NCBI GenBank assembly: GCA_028288485.1 | Contig: JAQBNO010000120.1 | Span: 1-64,000 of the forward strand | Length of the DNA: 64,000 nucleotides | DNA from: Segetibacter sp. | GTDB taxonomy: Bacteria > Bacteroidota > Bacteroidia > Chitinophagales > Chitinophagaceae | Direction of reading: 5' to 3' | Shown here: piece by piece, positions 1 to 7,140 of the stretch | How the letters are laid out: the number at the start of each line of letters is the position of its first letter | How positions within the stretch are numbered: the first letter of the stretch is position 1 | Position numbers and translations under genes: made by a program | The notes under the pieces: generated by a model | Seen by the model: only the letters and a program-made list of their open reading frames with translations | What the model was told of the DNA's origin: nothing | The model's database searches: none

Positions 1-195
1 TCGTTTGATGCTTTATTGACTTATGACAAAAACTTACAGCATCAACAGAACTTTTCTAAGTATACAGTAACCGTTTTTGTATTAACTGCCCCAATCAATC
101 AATACAAAGAATTAACCAAGTTGACGCCGAAAGTAAAGGCGCATTTAAATAGTGGACATTTACCTGTTGGACCAGTTATCATAGCGGATGATTAA
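1..195 (+). CDS. C-terminal part of a PIN-like (DUF5615/VapC-type) protein, cut by window edge
   Basis: Frame 1 is open from the first base to TAA at 193-195, giving the last 64 residues of a protein whose start lies left of the window. It contains LLTYDKNLQHQQN followed by a TVFVLTAP strand. This is the usual C-terminal pattern of small PIN-like ribonuclease-fold proteins, in which an Asp in a T-x-D-K-N context belongs to the acidic active site. Such proteins are often toxins of toxin-antitoxin pairs, which are common integron cassette cargo. The stop lies 8 bp before an attC-like site, as expected for a cassette gene. The family call rests on a short stretch recognised by eye. Confidence 0.55.
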   Translation, partial: SFDALLTYDKNLQHQQNFSKYTVTVFVLTAPINQYKELTKLTPKVKAHLNSGHLPVGPVIIADD

Positions 196-202
196 GGTGC
201 GC

Positions 203-333
203 GCCTAACAATGTGTTTAAAAATTGTGGCTGGACATTAGGCATTCAACTTTAAATCGCTATTTTGCTTTTGTGGTTAATTAAAACTGACGTTTTTCAAT
301 TGCCACAACTTCATAAACACTTTAACGTTAGCC
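203..333 (+). repeat. attC-like recombination site, copy A
   Basis: The left core GCCTAAC (203-209) pairs with the right core GTTAGCC (327-333). Inside the cores, GTGTTTA and TTGTGGC (212-230) pair imperfectly with GCCACAA and TAAACAC (302-320), leaving unpaired bases. The total of 131 bp is within the attC range. The centre holds a second hairpin, GTGGTTAATT... against ...CAATTGCCAC. It shares its last 29 bases before the right core exactly with copies B and D. Confidence 0.7.
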
Positions 334-933
334 GCCACCCTTTTGGACAGTGGTTGCGGTGCAGGCAGGACAAAACGCAGAAGCTCTTAAGTGGTTAGAA
401 AAAGGTTTCGCTGGACAAAACGAAGGAACTGTTTTAATGGACCGACCTCATAAAAAAAGCGTTAAGAAAATTTTATGCAGGGCGTTAAGAAATGAAATCG
501 ATGTTACTGAAGTTGGGACATGTTCTTATCCGGTAAGTCCTACAACTGTTTGAGAATATTCTAACGTTGTGACTATTTCATTTTAGACCTGCATACAATT
601 TTTAGCCTTTTTTATGCAGTCTTGATTTTTTGTTTCTTTTTTATCAAGAAAAAAGAAAAACAAAACATGAACTCCGCTTAGGATAATAACTGTGTGCTTT
701 AAAAAATTACAATTTGACACACCACTCTAATCCGAACAATTAAAGCAGCACGTTTTGCTTTTACAATTAGCTTTACCTGGACAGTTTATGTAAGCTTTAT
801 AACCGTGCTGTTGGACAAAACGCATTAGTTTCGTAGCGTAATTCTTAGTTTCATTAATGCTTTTGTTACTGGATCTTTATTGATAGTTGCTGTTAATATG
901 CATCATCTTGAGGTGGACAGGACGTAGGGCGGC
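334..933. other. Cassette 1 body, no convincing gene
   Basis: This 600-bp cassette lies between sites A and B. A 67-codon GTG-initiated frame (350-553) exists, but its 3' half coincides with a dispersed repeat also found near 11.4 kb, so it is not called. The 12-mer GGACAAAACGCA occurs at 368-379 and 813-824, with a variant at 413-424. The cassette start (from 327) is complementary at 13 of 15 positions to the sequence just before and through the left core of site B. Confidence 0.5.
441..668 (+). repeat. Dispersed ~230-bp repeat, copy 1
   Basis: Shares several blocks with the reverse complement of 11318-11602: a GACCTYATAGAAAAGGCGTK-like start, GGCGTTAAGAA, GAAATMGATGTTACYGAAG, TTTTTAGYC and TCTTGATTTTTT. 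It ends in a hairpin-rich stretch at 622-665 (TCTTGATTTTTT... against ...ATCAAGAAAAAAG). It lies inside cassette 1. Confidence 0.5.
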
Positions 934-1065
934 GGCCAACAGTGTGTTTATAAAATTGTTGCTCGACGTTAAGCTTTCATCTATAAACCACTATTTTGCT
1001 TTTGTCGTTAATTGAATCTTACGCTTTTCAAATGCCACAACTTCATAAACACTTTAACGTTGGCA
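934..1065 (+). repeat. attC-like recombination site, copy B
   Basis: The cores are GGCCAAC (934-940) and GTTGGCA (1059-1065), which co-vary relative to copy A (GCCTAAC/GTTAGCC) and still pair. The body is ~80% identical to copies A and D by eye, and the right arm is identical. An open frame beginning at 996 runs through the right arm, so the true start of the following gene is downstream of this site. Confidence 0.7.
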
Positions 1066-1073
1066 GCAACAAT

Positions 1074-1928
1074 ATGGCGACAACCCTAAAAAATATCGCA
1101 GCATCGTATTTGACGGTTTTTATGTTGGCAACTTGCAATAGCGTCAACACTGAAACAGCTAACAAAGTAGAAAATTCACAGACCGATACTGTTGTTGCTG
1201 CTAACCAAAATGTACAGGTAACTTCAACTGAAAGTCTTAGTCACGGCAAGGTAGTTTTCCCTGTTGACAGCTTAATGAAAATAAAATTGCTTACAACAGG
1301 CAATTTCCATAGTGACGAAGTTTGGGAAACAGCAGACAAAGAAAAATGGATAGGCATATTTAAAAACAAAGAAGGCTTCTATCTCAAACAGACAACAGTC
1401 AAAACCAGAAGAGTTCATGATGAAATTGTTGATGAAAATAAAAATGAGAAAACAGGTTGGGAAGTAAGTGCTTCAAACAAAGACAGCAACATTATCTTAA
1501 TTGAAGCGCTTCCGTATTTAGCCGACAGGAAAATTCAAACCGTTGCTCTTTCAAAAAACTTCATTTATCCAGATGAGACTTTAAGCGTTTCTTATTTAGG
1601 TAATCAGTACAAAATATTTGCTACAGGCAGTAAGAAGAAAGAACAGCAAGACCCTGAAGCTTTTGAAGTACGAAACTACAAACTGTATTTGACAGCCAAC
1701 ATCAACGGTAAAGAAACGACACAACTTTTGGCCGCACAACCCGACTTTGAGGACAAGATGATTGAACTATTATTTGCAGGGGACATAGAGGGTGACGGCA
1801 TTTTAGATTTCATCATTGACACATCAAGGCACTACAACATGATTAGCCCGACAATATTTTTATCAAAGCCTGCAGACAATGGACAAATTGTTAAACCTTT
1901 AGGTTCTCATGTTAGTGTAGGCTGTTGA
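1074..1928 (+). CDS. Putative lipoprotein with C-terminal GDxxGDGxxD motif (cassette gene)
   Basis: 284 residues. The ATG at 1074 is preferred over the upstream in-frame start at 996 because the latter lies inside attC copy B; the chosen ATG sits 9 bp after the site. The N-terminus has a short hydrophobic stretch ending LATC near residue 21, compatible with a lipoprotein signal, although Thr at -1 is unusual. The middle is polar with no recognised domain. Near the C-terminus, GDIEGDGILDFIID resembles the calcium-binding loop of FG-GAP/VCBS-like repeats. It is probably an exported protein of unknown function, and the only gene of its cassette. Confidence 0.65.
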   Translation: MATTLKNIAASYLTVFMLATCNSVNTETANKVENSQTDTVVAANQNVQVTSTESLSHGKVVFPVDSLMKIKLLTTGNFHSDEVWETADKEKWIGIFKNKEGFYLKQTTVKTRRVHDEIVDENKNEKTGWEVSASNKDSNIILIEALPYLADRKIQTVALSKNFIYPDETLSVSYLGNQYKIFATGSKKKEQQDPEAFEVRNYKLYLTANINGKETTQLLAAQPDFEDKMIELLFAGDIEGDGILDFIIDTSRHYNMISPTIFLSKPADNGQIVKPLGSHVSVGC

Positions 1929-1944
1929 CAGACCACATTGCTGC

Positions 1945-2141
1945 TGCTAACATTTGTATTTGTGCAAGTGTGGCTGAATGTTCACAGCTTCAGCTATACC
2001 TACTTATGTTGCTTCTGTTCCGGCTGAATATTTACTATTAAGCTAGAGTAGGTAATCAACAACAGCAGTATCTTTAAGCGTCGTTGTTCACGTAGAATGT
2101 ATTTCAAATGCCACACCTGCATGAATACCTGAACGTCCGCA
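1945..2141 (+). repeat. Long divergent attC-like site, copy C
   Basis: The left arm (1946-1973, TGCTAAC...GTATTTGTGCAAGTGTGGC) pairs with the right arm (2110-2141, GCCACACCTGCATGAATAC...GTCCGCA), about 16 of 19 positions over the main stem. It is ~197 bp, longer than A, B and D and different inside. The right core GTCCGCA departs from GTTRRRY at its third base. The sequence leading into the left core is complementary to the start of cassette 2 at 16 of 19 positions. Confidence 0.5.
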
Positions 2142-2204
2142 GTCATTGCAAACGACATTCCCAACAACTATACATAACTAATTTTCGACCACAATATTAA
2201 ACAG

Positions 2205-2842
2205 ATGATTAAGAAATATTCCGTTTTGATAAGTTTGGTCATTTCTGCGATTTTGATAGTAATAGCAACCTTAGTTTATCCTGGCGGCTCAATACTCGAC
2301 AAAAATTCTATAGGGTTTGTCTGGTCAAAAAATTTCCTAAGCAATTTGTTTGCAACAAAAGCGATAAATGGTGCAGAAAACCCTGGCTGGATTTGGGCTC
2401 TTATTGGAATGCCATTCCACTCGGTTGGTTATGGAATTTTTTTTATCAATATGTCAAAAAAGATCTCTTCCAGACAATGGGCTAATATTTTAAAATTTAT
2501 AGGCGCGGCCAACTTAATATTTATTTTCTTAATCGCAACACCCTGCATGACCTGGGAACAATATCGATCATTTTAACATTGTTTGGTTTATTTACTATTA
2601 CTGCATTTATCCTAATGTCGAAACTTCATTTACTTAAATTCTGCTGTATTATTTGCTTATTGACTTATTACTGTTTCTTTTCCCTATTTGGTTTTGGTTA
2701 TTTGGGTTTGGCAGTCATAATGCAGAAAGTATATTCTATAAGCTCAATGCTATTAGTTTTAGGACTAGAGTATTTTACCAAATATGAAGACTTCAAACAA
2801 ATTAAATCGGGAGGACAAGAACTACCAGCAACCAACTGCTAA
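2205..2842 (+). pseudogene. Frameshifted small multi-pass membrane protein gene (cassette gene)
   Basis: The first frame (2205-2576) encodes a hydrophobic protein with about three membrane segments and stops at YRSF. The next frame (2579-2842) continues with more membrane segments. Read back in that second frame from 2546, the sequence gives HDLGTISIILTLFGLF, which joins naturally to the preceding strand, so one -1 type shift between about 2535 and 2575 splits a single gene of ~210 residues. The overall look resembles DUF998-type membrane proteins, without certainty. A sequencing error would make the gene intact. It is the only gene of cassette 3. Confidence 0.55.
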
Positions 2843-3026
2843 CATAGCATTGGCAATACGGCGGGCGACGGAAGAACAATGGGCTATATATCGCTACTCA
2901 GCCTCCGTTCCCGCAGACGAATAACGCCCAGCAACAGAATAAACAATCAGCTTTTGTATCCTTAATCGACAGCGGCAACGGGGGGACGGAACACAGAATA
3001 CCGCCCACATGGCCAATGGGTTCAGC
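2837..3026 (+). repeat. Possible long attC-like site, copy E
   Basis: The left arm TGCTAAC...CATTGGC (2837-2853) faces GGCCAATG...GTTCAGC (3011-3026), and pairing can continue inward (AATACGGCGGGC against ACCGCCCACAT). The outer bases before TGCTAAC match the complement of the cassette 3 start over GCAGT and flanking positions. The right core is degenerate, and the element overlaps the end of the preceding gene by 6 bp. Treat as tentative. Confidence 0.35.
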
Positions 3027-3399
3027 CGGGCGGCAATTTTGCGGCACCTAAAATATTGAAATTCTATTTTTTAAAATAAAAATTAGTTGAAGTTTTCAAT
3101 CTTTTATTGTCAATACAAAGGTACCCCGGTCAGCATCACCAATTGATTTCCACACGTTCCGACCTTTTGACCAAGGATCGACTGCGCACAACCCCCGTAT
3201 TTTTCACCTGCATAACAAGCAAAAATTACGGGGGTTTAAGAGGCAAATGATTAACTTTTTTGAACGTTTTTCTTATAATATTTCCCGATGCGGTAGGAAG
3301 AAAATGTGGAAGAGTTAAATGCGGAGATTAACAGAAGTTTCCAAAAAAATAGTTGATTACTGAAGGCTTGTGGCCTAGGCCAATCGTACTAGTGCATTC
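3027..3399. other. Gene-free cassette 4 body
   Basis: No open frame of useful length on either strand. The most obvious structure is the long hairpin at 3190-3236. The start of this unit does not match the outer arm of site D, unlike cassettes 1 and 2, so it may be a fused or deleted cassette. Confidence 0.4.
3190..3236. terminator. Bidirectional terminator-like hairpin in cassette 4
   Basis: AACCCCCGTATTTTT pairs with AAAAATTACGGGGGTT (one bulge) around a 16-base loop, flanked by T runs on both strands. A factor-independent terminator acting in either direction is the simplest reading. Confidence 0.45.
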
Positions 3400-3531
3400 C
3401 ACGAACAGTATGTTTATAAAATAGTGGCTCAACATTAAGCATTCGCCTATAAATCGCTACTTTCCCCTTGTGGTTAATTGAAACTGACGTTTTTCAATTG
3501 CCACAACTTCATAAACACTTTAACGTTAGCG
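3400..3531 (+). repeat. attC-like recombination site, copy D
   Basis: The cores are CACGAAC (3400-3406) and GTTAGCG (3525-3531). The body closely matches copy A (GTGGTTAATTGAAACTGACG, then TTTTTCAATTGCCAC). It is 132 bp, and the right arm is identical to A and B. The outer bases are not complementary to the start of the preceding unit, unlike B and C. Confidence 0.7.
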
Positions 3532-3585
3532 GTGGTTATAAAACGGCACACCTGCTGGCAGGGACTGACAATTAAAAATCAAAAT

Positions 3586-4137
3586 ATGAGAAAAATAATT
3601 GCAGCAATAAATATGACACTTGACGGGTTCTGCGACCATACAGCAGGAATTCCAGATGAAGAAATGCATCAACATTATGCCCACCTGTTAAGCAACGCAC
3701 ACACCGTTCTATATGGAAGGATAACTTACCAACTTATGGAATATTGGAAAACGGTAGTGGAAAAACCTACCGGCAACAAAGCAATGGACGAATTTGCGGT
3801 GATAATGGATAAAGTCCCGAAAATAGTTTTTTCCCATACGCTCCAAAATCTCGAATGGGAAAGTGCAAAATTGGCAAATCGAGACATCGAAGAAGAAGTT
3901 TTAGAACTAAAGCAACAATCTGGTAAAAACATTTTCGTCGGTAGTCGCAGCTTAATTATACAGTTAATGAAACTTAATTTAATAGACGAATATCAGCTTT
4001 GCGTTCATCCTGTTGTAGCAGGAAACGGCTTGCCACTATTTGAAAACATAAACGACAGGACTGTACTTAAACTCTTAAGGACTAAAATCTTTAATTCTGG
4101 TGCAATAATCCTTTACTACGAACCATTTATACAATAA
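3586..4137 (+). CDS. Dihydrofolate reductase-like protein (RibD C-terminal domain type), cassette gene
   Basis: 183 residues from the ATG at 3586; the upstream in-frame extension begins inside attC copy D and is rejected. The sequence shows the family pattern: MRKIIAAINMTLDGF at the N-terminus, VLYGRITYQLMEYW around residues 44-57, an IFVGSRSLI glycine/serine nucleotide-site strand, and LIDEYQLCVHPVVAGNGLPLFE near the C-terminus. This family is usually annotated as dihydrofolate reductase family or bifunctional deaminase-reductase domain protein, with an NADPH-dependent reductase fold; the substrate is unknown. DHFR genes are classic integron cargo, but this family differs from dfrA/dfrB. Confidence 0.8.
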   Translation: MRKIIAAINMTLDGFCDHTAGIPDEEMHQHYAHLLSNAHTVLYGRITYQLMEYWKTVVEKPTGNKAMDEFAVIMDKVPKIVFSHTLQNLEWESAKLANRDIEEEVLELKQQSGKNIFVGSRSLIIQLMKLNLIDEYQLCVHPVVAGNGLPLFENINDRTVLKLLRTKIFNSGAIILYYEPFIQ

Positions 4138-4147
4138 ACAACGAACC

Positions 4148-4154
4148 GCTAGCG
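4148..4154 (+). repeat. Remnant left core of the last cassette's attC
   Basis: CGCTAGC preceded by GAAC lies 10 bp after the reductase stop. Its reverse complement (GCTAGCGGTT) resembles the start of cassette 5 (GTTAGCGGTGG). No right arm follows, so the site is apparently truncated at the array edge. Confidence 0.3.
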
Positions 4155-4210
4155 TGGTATTGGCTCGAGCCAGGCGAACATAAGCTGTGTCGCATCATTT
4201 GTAATACTAT

Positions 4211-4417
4211 TCCCGCATTCATTACGTACACAACTGTTTTCCCTGCACTATCCTTTACATCAAAATCGAAAACAATTTCCTTACCATCGGCTCTTTGCAC
4301 TGTTGCTCTCCAAATTCCTTTTTTCAAAACTGGTTTAACCGGTAACCAGGAAAGATGCAGTATCAAAAATGGGGTGAACAGGAATAAAAAAATAAAAAGA
4401 TGCAGGCGTTTCTTCAT
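4211..4417 (-). pseudogene. N-terminal stub of a TlpA-family lipoprotein/thioredoxin gene
   Basis: The reading frame starts with a hydrophobic signal segment, then LKKGIWRATVQRADGKEIVFDF and DSAGKTVVYVMNA. This is the conserved first strand block of Bacteroidota TlpA-like redox proteins, which normally continue for ~300 more residues to a CxxC thioredoxin domain. Here similarity ends at about residue 69, and the frame runs through unrelated sequence to a stop at 4127-4129 inside the reductase gene. The break coincides with the edge of the cassette array, so array insertion or a deletion probably removed the rest. Confidence 0.6.
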
Positions 4418-4505
4418 AATACTGTATGCTTAATAATTTATCCGGGTGCATCTTCTGATACGGCTATTTTCATTGACCCGGCTTTAGGTCTTCCATGGCT
4501 TCAGC

Positions 4506-4527
4506 CGTTGCGTCGCACAGCGTGTAC
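4506..4527 (-). repeat. GTACAAG...CAACG family repeat
   Basis: On the minus strand it reads GTACACGC, TGTGCGACG, CAACG: a variant of the dispersed intergenic word seen at 10185, 27574, 31538 and elsewhere. Confidence 0.45.
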
Positions 4528-4611
4528 GGTATAACCTTTAGCAACAACTTTCAGGTTATCCACCATCGTATTTATGCAACATCTGCACAACCGCTCCTTT
4601 GATTACTACAA

Positions 4612-6006
4612 TTACTTCAAATCGGGCGACGGGAAAAGCACGCCTCCAAACAACAAATAAGCCCACAGCAATGTCCACGCAATATTGAAAATCTGTGCGC
4701 CGATAAAAGCGACAGCAGGTCGGCCACCCTGGATTTTTACCAGGTCAGAAAACCTGGCTTCAAGGCCAATTGCAACAAAAGCAAGCGCAAACCACACAGT
4801 GCGTAAGCTGTTGAGAATACCCGCAACCTGCTTTGTAGTACCTGTAGGTATTAAAAAAGAAAAGAGCAGTGATGCTGCAATAAATCCTAAAACAAACTTT
4901 GGAAACCTTTCCCAGATTATACCCAAACCCTGTCCTTCGGTAGCGGATGTTGCTGAAGGATTCTTTTTTAAAGTCCACCAGGCAGCAATAAAAATTGCCG
5001 CAACACCTATCAATACATTTTGAGAGAACTTTACGATAACACCCGCTTTAAGTGCTAACGGCCCAACCAATTGCGACGCTGCGGTAACAGATGCCGTCGT
5101 GTCTAATGTTCCGCCAAGCCATGCTCCGCCAACTATTTCAGGAATTCCCAATTTACGGATTACCCATGGGAGAATAATCAGCATAGGTATGGCAACAACT
5201 AATACGAGTGTTGTTACGTAAGACAGTTTCTTCTTATCACCTTTAATTGCCCCGGCGGCAACAATAGCTGCCGAAACACCACAAATAGAAACTGCTGACG
5301 CCAGTATCACTCCAAATTCATCATCCACTTTCAATAGTCTCGAAAGCCACATTGAAAAGAACCATACAACAGCCACCACTATAACTGACTGAAGAATTCC
5401 TGGTATTCCCGCTTTAATAATATCTGTAAATAAAATGCTGGAGCCAAGAATAACCAATCCTGTTTTTATAAAAAATTCAGAACGGGCAGCTTCGGCTAAC
5501 CAGGTTGGTAAGGTGGTTAGATTTCCGATCAGTAAACCGGCAACCAGTGCAAATACAACGTACTCGATGCCATAATAATTAATGGTTTTATTGCCGGCTA
5601 TAATGAGCGAAATAATGGCTAAAATGAAAATTAAAACAAATCCTTGAACATAGTTGCGGGTAGTTCCGCCTGAAAGCGTGATTGCAATGGAAGAGATGGC
5701 TAAAAAAATAGCCCCGATAACTGCAACCAGCAACAGGTTATTAAGTGTTAACACCTTTTGAAACAGGTCAGCCGAACTTGCCCATGAATAAACGGGTACC
5801 GAAAATTTTAATCCCGGCGAGAAAAGTGAAATACCAAGCACTGCAATAATGATTATTCCACCAATCACGACTGCCCAGATATCTTCGGAAAAGTCTACAA
5901 TCGATTTCCTTTTTACCACCCTATCATTCAATTCGGCGTGTAAAGGTGCTGCAGCAGCACTTTGTCCTGCATTTGCCGTTGTCGGATTGATATTATTTTC
6001 AGCCAT
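4612..6006 (-). CDS. YeiH-type putative sulfate exporter family transporter
   Basis: 464 residues with about ten or more hydrophobic segments. A polar ~35-residue N-terminus precedes the first helix. The core shows the family's glycine-rich helices: YVVFALVAGLLIGN, FFIKTGLVILGSSILF, SAVSICGVSAAIVAAGAI and GAWLGGTLDTTASVTAASQL. These identify the YeiH/UPF0324 (Cons_hypoth698) inner-membrane family, often called putative sulfate exporters although the substrate is poorly established. The length is above the ~350 usual because of an inserted N-terminal helical region. It is a single gene, transcribed away from the palindrome-containing spacer at 6007-6363. Confidence 0.85.
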   Translation of the reverse strand: MAENNINPTTANAGQSAAAAPLHAELNDRVVKRKSIVDFSEDIWAVVIGGIIIIAVLGISLFSPGLKFSVPVYSWASSADLFQKVLTLNNLLLVAVIGAIFLAISSIAITLSGGTTRNYVQGFVLIFILAIISLIIAGNKTINYYGIEYVVFALVAGLLIGNLTTLPTWLAEAARSEFFIKTGLVILGSSILFTDIIKAGIPGILQSVIVVAVVWFFSMWLSRLLKVDDEFGVILASAVSICGVSAAIVAAGAIKGDKKKLSYVTTLVLVVAIPMLIILPWVIRKLGIPEIVGGAWLGGTLDTTASVTAASQLVGPLALKAGVIVKFSQNVLIGVAAIFIAAWWTLKKNPSATSATEGQGLGIIWERFPKFVLGFIAASLLFSFLIPTGTTKQVAGILNSLRTVWFALAFVAIGLEARFSDLVKIQGGRPAVAFIGAQIFNIAWTLLWAYLLFGGVLFPSPDLK

Positions 6007-6097
6007 ATCATTTTTTTTGATGAAGTGTCGTTTAGACTAACATTGGATGTACGAATTTCGGTGTTAAAAGCAGAAAAGAAAATAAAAGTACAAGAGT

Positions 6098-6210
6098 GCC
6101 CTTCGACAAGGTCAGGGTAAACTCTTCGACAGGTTCAGGCTACCCTTCCAGAACCTGAGGGTCCCTGATGAATAATTTGTTACAGTACAAGCGAGCGTGG
6201 CAACGGCTGT
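6098..6210 (+). repeat. Long copy of the GTACAAG...CAACG intergenic repeat
   Basis: Contains two CTTCGACA words (6104, 6124), a CCCTGATGAATAAT...GTTACA segment and then GTACAAG, CGAGCGTGG, CAACG (6185-6205). The same order recurs inverted at 17165-17275 and, more divergent, at 38755-38850, so this is the long form of the dispersed element (~100 bp). Confidence 0.55.
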
Positions 6211-6261
6211 TTAATGAGGAATACAACCGCCGGCTACAAAAAAATCTCCTCTTCCTACTTT

Positions 6262-6279
6262 CTACTAACATGTTAGTAG
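6262..6279. promoter_or_regulatory. Perfect 18-bp palindrome upstream of the yeiH-type gene
   Basis: CTACTAACA is followed directly by its reverse complement TGTTAGTAG, with no spacer. It lies 255 bp upstream of the transporter start and 85 bp past the end of yhhQ. The form suits a dimeric regulator binding site, but no linked regulator gene is seen. Confidence 0.3.
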
Positions 6280-6363
6280 TAGTGACTAGTCAACTTAAAA
6301 GTGTAAGCTTCATGAAAAGGAGTTGCTCATTTTAACCTTTGAGGTTTCACGTTTCGGGTGACA

Positions 6364-7140
6364 CTAGTCATTCTGCATTGCCGAAACTTTCATCTGCCTT
6401 GCTGTATCGGCGCCCACATAATTTTCAATCCGCTTTTCTACAAAATAAATGACAGGTGTAAGTATTACTGCTACTAAGAACTTGTAGCTGTACCCTAAAA
6501 GTGAAATAGATAAAACGGTTGACCAACTCCACCCCTTCCCTATTTTAAAGGCGATGATTACGACGATTAAACTGTCGACCAACTGAGAAATTACCGTAGA
6601 GCCGGTAGCTCTTAACCATACCTTCCGTTCACCCGTTGCTTTTTTAATTTTATGGAAGATGGTTACGTCAACAAGCTGGCTTACTAAAAAGGCGATAATA
6701 CTTGCAACAATGATCCACATGCCCTGGCCAAAAACGGAATTAAAAGCATCGTTCATATTCGGGATGTTATTTGCGGTACCTGTGCTAATCCAGAAATCGG
6801 CGGGAGGAAAACTGATGGCCATGTAAAAAATAAGAAATGCATAAGAGATGAGCGCAACTGCTATATAAGAAATTCTTTTTACGGCTTTCGGACCATAATA
6901 TTCATTTACAATATCGGTAATAATAAACTCGAGCGGCCAAAGCAATACCCCACACGAAAGGTTGAACGACAAACCAGTTTCGCCAAAAAGGGTCAGGTTA
7001 GCGGGTTGAACGCCTAACAACTTCTCCAGCGAAAAAATCTTTCCGCCGATACATTCTGCAATTAGTGCGTTAGCAACAAAAAAAGCCGTGATAGCTACGA
7101 AGAGTTTGGTGGGTTTATCCTTTATAATATTCTGAATCAT
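6364..7140 (-). CDS. yhhQ: Queuosine precursor transporter (YhhQ/QPTR, VUT family)
   Basis: 258 residues starting at MIQNIIKDKPTK. This ATG (7138-7140) overlaps the upstream gene's TGA as ATGA, so translational coupling decides the start against a longer frame opening at 7206. Around six membrane segments. The family stretch WPLEFIITDIVNEYYGPKAVKR is clear, as are QLVDVTIFHKIKK and STVISQLVDSLIVVIIAF. The family imports 7-cyano-7-deazaguanine or related precursors for queuosine tRNA modification. It forms a two-gene unit with the small membrane gene just upstream. Confidence 0.88.
   Translation of the reverse strand: MIQNIIKDKPTKLFVAITAFFVANALIAECIGGKIFSLEKLLGVQPANLTLFGETGLSFNLSCGVLLWPLEFIITDIVNEYYGPKAVKRISYIAVALISYAFLIFYMAISFPPADFWISTGTANNIPNMNDAFNSVFGQGMWIIVASIIAFLVSQLVDVTIFHKIKKATGERKVWLRATGSTVISQLVDSLIVVIIAFKIGKGWSWSTVLSISLLGYSYKFLVAVILTPVIYFVEKRIENYVGADTARQMKVSAMQND

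Larger units (their letters stand above)
1..4160 (+). mobile_element. Distal end of an integron-like gene-cassette array
   Basis: At least five attC-like palindromes punctuate this stretch, and every recognisable gene in it is on the plus strand, single and short. Three of the sites (203-333, 934-1065, 3400-3531) are near-identical over ~132 bp, like the species-specific attC sites of sedentary chromosomal integrons. For two cassettes, the bases just after one site are complementary to the bases just before the next site, as integrase-mediated circular cassettes require. No integrase gene is in view; in integrons it lies at the head of the array, which here would be to the left. Without an integrase this would be a CALIN-type array. 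The right edge is at about 4155, where a broken tlpA-like gene begins. Confidence 0.7.

Noticed and set aside
350-553. 67-codon GTG-initiated frame in cassette 1
   Set aside because: Its 3' half coincides with a dispersed repeat that is not open in the second copy; no recognisable protein.
996-1073. N-terminal extension of the lipoprotein frame from 996
   Set aside because: These codons lie in the right arm of attC copy B, which is conserved in two other non-coding places; the ATG at 1074 gives a normal signal sequence.
3190-3236. Hairpin in cassette 4 considered as another attC
   Set aside because: No GTTRRRY/RYYYAAC ends and the arms are perfectly paired with T runs, fitting a terminator better.
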